From assembly GCA_003135585.1 (NCBI GenBank), contig PLCH01000623.1, positions 8,285 to 14,391 on the forward strand: a stretch of 6,107 nt of DNA, in the 5' to 3' direction. Position numbers and translations under genes: made by a program. Positions 1 to 5,144 of this stretch are shown here, piece after piece (position 1 is the stretch's first letter; each line of letters starts with the position of its first letter). The DNA comes from Chitinophagaceae bacterium. Its GTDB lineage: Bacteria > Bacteroidota > Bacteroidia > Chitinophagales > Chitinophagaceae. The notes beneath the pieces are model-generated. The model was not told the origin of the DNA. It saw nothing but the letters and a program-made list of their open reading frames with translations, and did not search any database.

Positions 1-193
1 AATTAGCTGAAGAATTGTTCGCACAGGCCAGCCAAATAGCACAGCTGAGGGTCATCCAATTTATATTGAATTCCGAAAGGAATACTTTGAGAAATTATTT
101 GGTAACTATATTTTAGGGACTAACCACAAGATTCGATTCCCGAGAGGACTACCCGCTTGCACAAAACCCCATTTTGTAGGTGGCACATACTTT
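1..193. other. Left edge, no assignable gene
   Basis: Two overlapping plus-strand frames are open from the left edge. One runs from base 3 to a TAG at 114-116 and ends in residues like LRNYLVTIF. The other runs from base 11 through about base 250 and contains GHPIYIEFRKEYFEKLFG. Either could be the 3' end of a gene cut by the window or a remnant; I recognise neither family and neither has a visible start. The longer frame runs into the oppositely oriented fragment at 194-526, so at most its first part could be real. Confidence 0.2.
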
Positions 194-526
194 CTATTTT
201 ACCTTTATACATTCAGCATCTTTTCCGTTGGTGTTATAGGTAACTATTTTTAATGAATTATTATTCTTATCATGGACAAACTCAAATCTCAACCGTGCTT
301 CTTTCATATAAAACATATTTTCGCTTTCAGCAAACAATTGCACTTTAGGCAACATATCTTTAGGATTAGTATCTCTAATAAATAATTTTCCGTTTTCAAA
401 AGTAACTATCAATTTATGGTTGGCGTTAAATATGTATGTACCTGCATACGCCTTTAAAGTAGTTTTTTCAATATTCAACACACTGTTGTAAAAAATTCGA
501 ACTTCGAAATAAAAATAATGAAACAA
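194..526 (-). pseudogene. Orphan DUF3471-like C-terminal domain, remnant of a larger secreted hydrolase
   Basis: The 110-residue frame carries, from about residue 19 to its end, a pattern I recognise as DUF3471-like: LKAYAGTY (24-31), LIVTFENGKLFI (39-50), a segment around LFAESENMFYM (64-74), and RFEFVHDKNNN (80-90), ending in IKVK. This small beta-rich module normally sits at the C-terminus of secreted beta-lactamase-like serine hydrolases and related enzymes, after a catalytic domain of several hundred residues. Here that domain is absent. The first 18 residues (MFHYFYFEVRIFYNSVLN) match nothing expected, contain no signal peptide, and come from DNA that also serves as the upstream region and first codons of the divergent hydrolase. 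I infer a truncation breakpoint near 470-490, with the ATG at 524-526 incidental. It could be expressed as a free domain, but a decayed fragment is more likely. Confidence 0.65.
496..508. promoter_or_regulatory. Perfect 13-base palindrome upstream of the hydrolase
   Basis: TTCGAA-C-TTCGAA is a perfect inverted repeat around a central C and also a direct repeat of the six-base unit. It ends 9 bases before the ATG at 518, where a repressor could block transcription or early elongation. No Shine-Dalgarno sequence and no convincing TTTG/TAnnTTTG promoter is visible just upstream. Its role as an operator is inferred from symmetry and position only. Confidence 0.25.
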
Positions 527-1375
527 ACATTTATTATATTGGTCGCATTATTAATAGTTGGCAATTTTGCAACTAGCCAAACAACTATAGCACTCTGGAA
601 AACGCTACCGGATGTCCCGCCAATGCCCCAGGCTGATAAAAGCGGGCTTGCTTCCGTTAATGATATTAAAATGTATTATGCTATTTTTAATAAAGAAGGG
701 AAAGAACCGGTTATTCTATTACATGGAGGAATGGTTAGTTCAGATTACTGGAGTTTTGAAGTATCACTTTTATCCAAAACACACAAAGTGATTATAACTG
801 ACAGCCGTGGTCATGGAAGAAGCACCATGTCGGATCAGCCACTTAGTTACAACTTAATGGCATCAGATGTACTGCAATTAATGGATTACTTAAAAATTAA
901 GAAGGTATCAATAGTTGGTTGGAGCGATGGAGGTATTGTAGGACTGATTCTGGCCATTCAAAATCCTGAAAGAGTCAATAAGCTATTTACTTTTGGCGCA
1001 AATTTTAATCTTTCAGGTTATAAGTCAGAACAGCCAGATACTGCAATGGCAGCCCGTTTCATGGCTCGGGTCCAGGCAAACTATCCTAAGCTTTCACCCA
1101 CTCCAGATAACTTTGCGGGATTGATGAAAGCATTGGAAAAAATGTATAGTGCAGAACCTGATTTGAAACCTGCGGAAATTAAAACTATTAAAGCTCCTAC
1201 AGTAATTGCATTTGGTCAGTATGAACAGTTTATAAAACGTGAACATTTCCAGAACCTTGCTCAACTGATTCCAAGTGCTAGACTTGTGATGCTTCCAAAC
1301 GTAAGCCATGGCGGGCCGCTGCAAGATCCAGCCCAATTTCACCAAGCTGTAATGATGTTTCTTGAGGCTAATTAG
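518..1375 (+). CDS. Secreted alpha/beta-fold hydrolase
   Basis: This 285-residue protein is of normal length for a small alpha/beta hydrolase. Residues 1-20 form a Sec signal peptide (MKQ, then a hydrophobic run, cleavage likely around ATSQ), which supports the ATG at 518, so the enzyme acts in the periplasm or outside. The core shows HGG (69-71, oxyanion-hole strand), TDSRGHGRS (94-102), the nucleophile elbow GWSDGG with Ser136, and His264 in NVSHGG. The acid is less standard: where relatives read G-D-x-D, this protein reads GQYEQF (233-238), so Glu235 would have to serve as third triad member. The substrate cannot be read from the sequence; esterases, lactonases and C-C hydrolases all share this fold. 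It is monocistronic, with no Shine-Dalgarno sequence. Its upstream DNA lies inside the truncated DUF3471-like fragment on the other strand, suggesting it was joined to this site by rearrangement. Confidence 0.9.
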   Translation: MKQTFIILVALLIVGNFATSQTTIALWKTLPDVPPMPQADKSGLASVNDIKMYYAIFNKEGKEPVILLHGGMVSSDYWSFEVSLLSKTHKVIITDSRGHGRSTMSDQPLSYNLMASDVLQLMDYLKIKKVSIVGWSDGGIVGLILAIQNPERVNKLFTFGANFNLSGYKSEQPDTAMAARFMARVQANYPKLSPTPDNFAGLMKALEKMYSAEPDLKPAEIKTIKAPTVIAFGQYEQFIKREHFQNLAQLIPSARLVMLPNVSHGGPLQDPAQFHQAVMMFLEAN

Positions 1376-1424
1376 TGAAGTGTTGCGTATAATATGACTT
1401 GCTGCAATTTAAAATTCTTGAAAT

Positions 1425-1529
1425 ATGAAGAAACCATTTACGAATAAAAGTATTTGGATCATTTGCCTAGCGCTTTTTACGAATGTCAAAATTTATATTT
1501 TTTTTATTTTCATTTCCTATCCAAATTAA
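1425..1529 (+). pseudogene. Possible signal-peptide stub of a lost secreted protein
   Basis: The 34-codon frame starts with MKKPFTNKSIWIICLALFTN, which has the charged n-region and hydrophobic core of a Bacteroidota Sec signal peptide. It then runs into a low-complexity hydrophobic stretch and a TAA at 1527-1529. There is no mature part. It may be the 5' end of a deleted gene or chance in AT-rich DNA; the resemblance is compositional only. Confidence 0.25.
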
Positions 1530-1614
1530 ATAATTGTAGTGCGGCGGCTTTCGAAAATAGGGTTGTTTAAAGAATGATAAGGTGATGATGACGCATGCAT
1601 TTTTATTCAATGGC

Positions 1615-1659
1615 TTGATTAGTAATATTATTACATCTAATTAATTGATTAGCATGCTA
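1615..1659. repeat. AT-rich repeat and palindrome cluster
   Basis: TTGATTAG occurs twice (1615-1622 and 1645-1652). Between the copies, ATTAGTAATA (1618-1627) can pair with TATTA-cat-CTAAT (1629-1641). A perfect 10-base palindrome TAGCATGCTA (1650-1659) overlaps the second copy. The cluster could be an operator of a vanished regulator or just low-complexity sequence. Confidence 0.3.
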
Positions 1660-1753
1660 TAAGGAAGATAATTTTATCAAATCTAATAAAAAAAAGTTCG
1701 AAGCGCTGCTACAGAGGTCTGGTGTCGTAAGTATAAAAAGATGCCATATTATT

Positions 1754-1969
1754 TTAAGGATTTAGCTTGTATTTCGAATAATTCGACGCTTTCTTAAGCC
1801 TTCGCACAAAGCTCTTTATGGGTGTGGAAAACCTGTCCTCAAGTTCCTCTACTGAAATCCTTTTCCCAAGGTTCGTTTCGATGAGTTGTTTTACTTGCTC
1901 TATTTCTTCATCTTCATGATCTTTCTGGCCTTCGAATAATATAAAGAGCGACTGGGAATTCCGCTCTAA
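1754..1969 (-). pseudogene. Internal fragment of a GlxA-family AraC-type transcriptional regulator
   Basis: Read on the minus strand, the frame encodes 71 residues with no start codon. It contains SQSLFILFEGQKDHEDEEIE followed by QVKQLIETNLGKRISVEELEDRFSTPIKSFVRRLKKASN. This is the linker and first helix-turn-helix of GlxA-type AraC regulators: the QKDHxDEEI linker, the I-x-VEELA-like helix, and F-x-RRxKKA in the recognition region. These proteins normally carry an N-terminal DJ-1/PfpI-like domain of about 200 residues and a second helix-turn-helix after this point, for about 320 in total. Both are missing. The frame meets a stop immediately upstream (1970-1972), and after KKASN the sequence turns into YSKYKLNP and a TAA where homologs continue with a TPxEYIQRVKxEAAK-like stretch. 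It is therefore truncated at both ends and cannot work as a regulator. Confidence 0.8.
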
Positions 1970-2237
1970 TTAAGTTATTTGCCACCGGATACTGCTGTCA
2001 GCCTTTTTCTTAAAGCTGGTGGTGTAAATTCCCCAAAATCGCTCTTTCGAGGGCTTGAGAAAATTCTGCGAGCTACAGATCCCGGAAGCCTTTCAAATAG
2101 TGACTTTGTCGCAATTGCCCCCTACATTGTCGTCTTCGGCCCCATAATTAGAGTGAAGCGACTAGTACCTTTATTGAGGAGAACAATGATTTCGATGGAA
2201 TGCAAATTCCATAATTTACTTAATAAAATCCTGAAAA
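1970..2237. other. Unassigned stretch with coding-like composition
   Basis: A plus-strand frame opens after the stop at 1967-1969 and runs to 2272. Its only early start is a TTG at 1979, and it would encode about 97 residues including KAGGVNSPKSLFRGLEK and SDFVAIAPYIVVFGPI. It has no ribosome binding site and overlaps the next gene's start. On the minus strand two other frames are also open for long stretches, one with SLFERLPGSVARRIF and one with RFWGIYTTSFKKKAD. The base composition is richer in GC than the flanks, so this is probably a gene remnant of uncertain strand. I recognise no family. Confidence 0.3.
2195..2212. promoter_or_regulatory. Inverted repeat upstream of the unknown secreted protein
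   Basis: ATGGAAT (2195-2201) and ATTCCAT (2206-2212) form perfect 7-base arms around a 4-base loop GCAA, ending 25 bases before the ATG at 2238. This could be an operator or a leader hairpin of the downstream gene; position and symmetry are the only evidence. Confidence 0.3.
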
Positions 2238-3053
2238 ATGACCAGTATAACCGAGACTGCAAAAAATTGTAGAAGGACTTTATTGTTCACTGTCATCCTA
2301 TTTATCTCTACACAGAATTTTGCTCAAGTGACTGCAGATTGGCGACTTGAAAAAATGCCCGTTGATCTGGAGGCCGACTACGCATTAAGTGCGCTTCCCC
2401 CACATTTGCGCAATGACGCCACTGTTTATTTGTTAGATCCCCAAAAAGGCTATTATGTGACCCGTCAGGGATCTAATGGATACATTTGCTTCATTTCACG
2501 GACGGAATGGGAATGGGGTGAATTCAGGAACGATCTTTCTGCGCCCATTAGCTATGATGCCGAAGGCGCCAGGTCGATCTTTCCCGTTTATACGGCTGTG
2601 GCAGCGATGAGAGCGTCCGGAAAATACCAGGCTGCACAGATTAAAGATTCAATAATGAACAGGATAATTACCGGAGTATACAAAGCTCCCTCAAAACCAG
2701 GTATTTCATACATGCTGGCCCCTGTCATGCGTGTATACCCAGGGACGCCGGATAATAAAGAGCCCATCACGATAAGCATGCCACATTATATGCTTTATTC
2801 TCCGTATTTAACCGATGAGAACACCCGCTTCAAACCGGGTACTGAGGGATTGATCCTGACCAATCCGGGCAATTCGATTTTGGGGGATGGAAAGGGGCCG
2901 TATGGCTACGTCATTGTACCAGCAAGCGAAACAGAAAAGGCAATAATAGTTGAGGATGGCAAAGACCTGTTGAAAAGACTTGCTGAGTACAAAGCCTACT
3001 TTAAGACTGAACCAGGCAGTGGGCATCATCATGGACCGGCGGAAAAAAATTAG
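2238..3053 (+). CDS. Secreted protein of unknown function
   Basis: This 271-residue protein has a signal peptide at about residues 12-30 (CRR, a hydrophobic run, then QNFAQ), so it is exported. The 11 residues before it make a rather long n-region, but no better start lies in between. The mature part shows stretches that I recall as conserved in an uncharacterised bacterial family: ALPPHLRNDATVYLLD (52-67), NGYICFISRTEW (80-91), NDLSAPISYDAEG (98-110), PGISYMLAPVMRVYP (154-168), MPHYMLYSPY (181-190) and GPYGYVIVP (220-228). I know of no activity for this family and no catalytic signature stands out. The tail ends in GSGHHHGPAEKN, whose three histidines (263-265) might bind metal, but a short His run alone proves little. 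It stands alone between decayed DNA and the IS, and appears intact. Confidence 0.85.
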   Translation: MTSITETAKNCRRTLLFTVILFISTQNFAQVTADWRLEKMPVDLEADYALSALPPHLRNDATVYLLDPQKGYYVTRQGSNGYICFISRTEWEWGEFRNDLSAPISYDAEGARSIFPVYTAVAAMRASGKYQAAQIKDSIMNRIITGVYKAPSKPGISYMLAPVMRVYPGTPDNKEPITISMPHYMLYSPYLTDENTRFKPGTEGLILTNPGNSILGDGKGPYGYVIVPASETEKAIIVEDGKDLLKRLAEYKAYFKTEPGSGHHHGPAEKN

Positions 3054-3240
3054 TAAAAGAGTATATGATATAGTGTAGCGAGCCCCAAAAATAAGACGGG
3101 TTAAAGGACGACAAATTTGTTATAGATGATAATGTCCAAATAGGTCTTTCTATGAAATAGGGAGCTATATCGATATACGATGATTAAAGTGTTTATTCTT
3201 AAATTATATAGCATTAAATTACTTCAATGATGAGTTTTTG
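3054..3240. other. Spacer between the unknown secreted protein and the IS
   Basis: AT-rich DNA without a supported frame. The one structured item is a perfect 12-base palindrome TATATCGATATA at 3166-3177. No convincing terminator is seen after the stop at 3053. Before the IS arrived, this would have been the DNA downstream of the acylphosphatase gene. Confidence 0.5.
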
Positions 3241-3245
3241 CTGCA

Positions 3246-3270
3246 CCCTTATTTAGGAATATTTTCCTGA
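3246..3270. repeat. Left subterminal inverted repeat of the IS
   Basis: It contains CCCT at 3246-3249, AGGAA at 3255-3259 and TTCCTGA at 3264-3270. The right-end block has the same outer and inner motifs at the same 25-base spacing in inverted orientation. AGGAA and TTCCT can also pair locally. Outside the shared motifs the match is poor (14 of 25 ungapped), so this is a reasonable but not certain end. Confidence 0.5.
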
Positions 3271-3368
3271 CCCTATGATAACTATTAATAGAGTTGCATA
3301 ATCATTTTATTTTCATTAGCCTACATCCATTCAAGTACACTTCAATAAACAGTCTTCTTTGTTTAATA

Positions 3369-3386
3369 TGCTCAGAGTACTGAGCA
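3369..3386. repeat. 7-base-pair hairpin in the IS 3' non-coding region
   Basis: TGCTCAG (3369-3375) and CTGAGCA (3380-3386) flank a 4-base loop AGTA. A T-run follows on the plus strand at about 3402-3409, but it lies 15 bases away, so this is not a standard terminator for that strand. It is best read as part of the putative guide RNA. Confidence 0.55.
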
Positions 3387-3420
3387 CAAAGCGCTGTAAG
3401 GTTTTTTTTAACTTATTTCA

Positions 3421-3455
3421 AAAAGACCCCTGTATTCTAAAAATAGCAGTCTTTT
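3421..3455. repeat. Two-stem hairpin with asymmetric internal loop in the IS 3' region
   Basis: AAAAGAC (3421-3427) pairs with GTCTTTT (3449-3455). Inside, TGTATT (3431-3436) pairs with AATA(g)CA (3442-3448) with a single bulged base. CCC at 3428-3430 forms an asymmetric internal loop, and the terminal loop is 5 bases. A stem broken by an unpaired internal loop is the architecture described for guide loops in IS110-family bridge RNAs. Confidence 0.5.
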
Positions 3456-3566
3456 CTGCATCAATTGCGGAACGCTGCATAATTTAATTAACGATGGAGG
3501 CCTTTATAAGAACTTTGAACAGTGCATAGCTAATGGGTTACTAATCTTGCTTCATCAGGCTTCGTT

Positions 3567-4637
3567 TCAGCCTACAATGCCTATTTCATATTCCACCTGG
3601 GCCGTCCACACATATCTTATCCGGCTAAGCAGGTGCCTGGCTATTTTAATGATAGCCTTATTAGGTACCATTTTCGAGCAATATCTTTTATATAGCATCA
3701 GCATCGCCGGATCTTTTCTTATGATCACCCAACTACTTTCCACGATAGCTGTCCGCAGGTAATGATTATGTCGATGTGTAATTCCTTTCACTTTTTCACT
3801 TTCACCTGAGCTAGCGGTATCGGGTACTATACCTGCATAAGAGCATAACTTATCAAATGTCTTAAACCTTCGCATATCCTGCAATTCAGTCATAAAAATC
3901 ATTGCGTTTATCTTCCCTATACCTGGGATACTTCGAAGTAATTTTTGAATGCTGGCAAATGATTTTTCTTCCGCTAAGACCCATACCTGTTTGGTAGTCT
4001 GGCTCAACAACTTTCTTATTTGCAAATATCCTGCTATCGCTATATCCAGTGTATAGCGAAGCGATTGAGTTTCACAAGGAATTTGCCGCAGTGTTTCAAT
4101 AAACCGGCGGCTCCAGTATTGTTTTGGTTTATCTATATCGAGCTTTAGTCCGCTAAACATTAACAAGTGCCATATTCTGTTTTTGCATCTTGTCTGGTCT
4201 CTGACCATTCTGTCACGATGGCGAACCAAAGTGCGCGCATGCTCCATCTCTACAGTCGGCACATAAATGCCTTGCAAAGCTCCGTTAGATAACTCACGGC
4301 TTATTTTGCGAGCGTCGACCTTATCGTTTTTCCGCTTTTTATCTTTATCTGATGTTGGCACATCCGCAGGATTTATTATGATGCAATTTACTCCCGTTTT
4401 TTTCAAAGAACGCTCTATTCCAAACCCACTAAACCCCGCCTCATATGCTACTTGATAACTTGCGCCAGGATATCCTTTGCGAAGGTGATTCATTAACACT
4501 TTTTCGCAAGGATCCTGGCTGTAATCTTCCAGTTCAAAATCCTCATTTCGAATATTTACCCGCCAGTTCTTTTTGTGTACATCTATGCCACAAAAAATAG
4601 TTTGTCCTTCAAAACTGAGTTGCTTAATTTTAGGCAT
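3567..4637 (-). CDS. IS110-family transposase (DEDD/serine recombinase)
   Basis: This 356-residue protein has the usual family length. The N-terminal RuvC-like DEDD domain shows CGIDVHKKNW with Asp19, VAYEAGFSG with Glu66 and NDKVDARKI with Asp105 and Asp108. The middle is a basic helical region (about 140-220). At 234-251 lies LRSIPGIGKINAMIFMTE, a helix-hairpin-helix-like segment that opens the C-terminal Tnp20 (transposase_20) domain. That domain continues with FDKLCSYAGIVP (261-272) and TASSGES (274-280), whose Ser276 or Ser277 is the expected nucleophile. The enzyme excises and integrates its own element using an RNA guide. No frameshift or missing catalytic residue is visible. The ATG at 4635-4637 is preceded by AGGA three bases upstream, an SD-like site unusual for this window, and that site lies in one arm of an inverted repeat. 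Confidence 0.95.
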   Translation of the reverse strand: MPKIKQLSFEGQTIFCGIDVHKKNWRVNIRNEDFELEDYSQDPCEKVLMNHLRKGYPGASYQVAYEAGFSGFGIERSLKKTGVNCIIINPADVPTSDKDKKRKNDKVDARKISRELSNGALQGIYVPTVEMEHARTLVRHRDRMVRDQTRCKNRIWHLLMFSGLKLDIDKPKQYWSRRFIETLRQIPCETQSLRYTLDIAIAGYLQIRKLLSQTTKQVWVLAEEKSFASIQKLLRSIPGIGKINAMIFMTELQDMRRFKTFDKLCSYAGIVPDTASSGESEKVKGITHRHNHYLRTAIVESSWVIIRKDPAMLMLYKRYCSKMVPNKAIIKIARHLLSRIRYVWTAQVEYEIGIVG

Positions 4638-4638
4638 G

Positions 4639-4694
4639 GTTCCTGATTTTTAAGTGAGTTAATGTTGTAATTGAATTTACTTATTATCAGGAAC
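4639..4694 (-). promoter_or_regulatory. Inverted repeat that would mask the transposase ribosome binding site
   Basis: On the minus strand, GTTCCTGAT (4694-4686) and ATCAGGAAC (4647-4639) are perfect 9-base complements separated by 38 bases. The second arm contains the AGGA before the transposase ATG. A transcript entering from outside the IS would include both arms and could fold the start site into a stem. A transcript starting in the 38-base loop would carry only the second arm and stay translatable. The loop is AT-rich, but I see no strong promoter match in it. Confidence 0.5.
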
Positions 4695-4711
4695 TTTCCT
4701 TTTGCTTAGGG
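4687..4711. repeat. Right subterminal inverted repeat of the IS
   Basis: Read as reverse complement, it begins CCCTAAG, carries AGGAA, and ends TTCCTGA, mirroring 3246-3270 with identical overall length. Its inner part doubles as the distal arm of the hairpin before the transposase gene. Outside it lies a palindromic CTCATacATGAG (4718-4729), which may belong to the target or the terminus. Confidence 0.5.
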
Positions 4712-4731
4712 ACCATACTCATACATGAGAC

Positions 4732-4995
4732 CTATTTAATAACAAAACCCTTATACACGGCATCTTCTTTCAGGCTAACGACAACCTCGGCCACAGCCGC
4801 TCTGCTGGGTCCTTTTTTGCACCAATCAATAAACTTGTTTACGGCTTCAGTTTGGCCTGATGCCATCGCTCCCACATTCCCTTCCGGGGTATTTTTGATC
4901 CAACCTGTCACCCCGGTTTCCAAGGCTGTTCTTCTTGCGCTGACCCGGTAGAAAACGCCCTGTACCTTACCCCTGATCCGTAAATGAACGGTCAT
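4732..4995 (-). CDS. acyP: Acylphosphatase
   Basis: This 87-residue protein is full length for acylphosphatase, a small cytoplasmic enzyme that hydrolyses carboxyl-phosphate bonds such as those in acetyl phosphate or 1,3-bisphosphoglycerate. The signature GKVQGVFYR (9-17) forms the phosphate-binding loop with catalytic Arg17. GWIKNTPEGNV (31-41) supplies catalytic Asn35. The C-terminal half has the family's FIDWCKKGPSRAAVAEVVV pattern (55-73). The IS lies immediately beyond its stop codon but does not enter the frame, so the gene looks functional. It is divergent from the esterase at 5145, with 149 bases between the two starts. Its ATG has no Shine-Dalgarno sequence. Confidence 0.95.
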   Translation of the reverse strand: MTVHLRIRGKVQGVFYRVSARRTALETGVTGWIKNTPEGNVGAMASGQTEAVNKFIDWCKKGPSRAAVAEVVVSLKEDAVYKGFVIK

Positions 4996-5011
4996 ATAAA
5001 ATATTGAGTTA

Positions 5012-5041
5012 CCAGATTATTGATTCTGCCAAGTGTACAAA
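5012..5041 (-). promoter_or_regulatory. Candidate promoter of the acylphosphatase gene
   Basis: On the minus strand TTTG (5041-5038) is followed after 18 bases by TAATCTGG (5019-5012), a 6 of 8 match to the Bacteroidota TAnnTTTG box, placed 17 bases before the ATG. The match is modest. Confidence 0.3.
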
Positions 5042-5095
5042 GCTAATGCCTCATTATGATTTTAGATGCGCGGATTATATCCTCCCTTTCATTTT

Positions 5096-5126
5096 TTTGT
5101 AAACTTAATTTTAACTGGTATTTTTA
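5096..5126 (+). promoter_or_regulatory. Candidate promoter of the secreted esterase gene
   Basis: TTTG (5096-5099), a 19-base spacer, then TATTTTTA (5119-5126), a 7 of 8 match to TAnnTTTG, at the spacing known for Bacteroidota housekeeping promoters. Transcription would start near 5131-5133, giving a leader of only about 13 bases before the ATG at 5145, without a Shine-Dalgarno sequence. Confidence 0.5.
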
Positions 5127-5144
5127 AAGAAACCAATTCATTGT

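Larger units (their letters stand above)
1376..1753. other. AT-rich spacer with repeats, no supported gene
   Basis: No long open frame exists here on either strand. It holds a possible signal-peptide stub (1425-1529), a cluster of short AT-rich repeats (1615-1659), and then unstructured AT-rich DNA leading to the AraC fragment. No clear terminator follows the hydrolase stop at 1375. Confidence 0.6.
3360..3540 (-). ncRNA. Candidate bridge/seek guide RNA region of the IS
   Basis: IS1111-type elements encode, downstream of the transposase, a structured RNA whose loops base-pair with target and donor DNA. The corresponding DNA here is non-coding and holds two clear hairpins. One has perfect 7-base arms and a 4-base loop (3369-3386, TGCTCAG/CTGAGCA). 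The other is longer (3421-3455), with outer arms AAAAGAC/GTCTTTT, a CCC internal loop, and a second stem TGTATT against AATAgCA closed by a 5-base loop. A smaller GCG-gaa-CGC hairpin lies at 3467-3475. The boundaries given are only the structured zone; the true RNA ends and guide loops cannot be set from one copy. Confidence 0.4.
3240..4715 (-). mobile_element. IS110-family insertion sequence, IS1111-like layout
   Basis: The element is about 1.48 kb, usual for IS110-family elements. It consists of one full-length transposase, about 75 bases of non-coding DNA upstream of it and about 320 downstream. Near both edges lie related inverted blocks, CCCT-N14-TTCCTGA, at 3246-3270 and (reverse complement) 4687-4711. 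Short upstream and long downstream flanks, with subterminal rather than terminal repeats, fit the IS1111 subgroup. The exact termini cannot be fixed because IS110-family elements make little or no target duplication; ATGAG occurs on both sides (3230-3234, 4725-4729), which may be core sequence or chance. The transposase frame is intact and all catalytic residues are present, so the copy may be active. The insertion lies just beyond the acylphosphatase stop codon. Confidence 0.8.

Noticed and set aside
130..141. GATTCGATTCCC, resembling a tRNA T-arm
   Set aside because: The flanking bases do not form the 5-bp T stem, and no acceptor or anticodon stem can be drawn around it.
1094..1345. 83-residue minus-strand frame
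   Set aside because: It lies wholly antisense to the secreted alpha/beta hydrolase and has no recognisable features.
1979..2272. Annotating the plus-strand frame as a real gene
   Set aside because: It has only a TTG start, no ribosome binding site, overlaps the next gene and competes with two minus-strand frames. It is described as an unassigned stretch instead.
2588..3032. Two minus-strand frames of 63 and 74 residues
   Set aside because: Both are antisense shadows of the unknown secreted protein, whose frame has a signal peptide and motif-like blocks.
3369..3409. Hairpin plus T-run as a plus-strand rho-independent terminator
   Set aside because: The T-run starts about 15 bases after the hairpin, too far for an intrinsic terminator, and the stem is only 7 bp.
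3547..3762. 71-residue plus-strand frame with hydrophobic content
   Set aside because: It is antisense to the C-terminus of the IS110 transposase; the hydrophobicity follows from the reverse reading.
4267..4455. 62-residue plus-strand frame
   Set aside because: It is antisense to the transposase catalytic region, which has clear family motifs.
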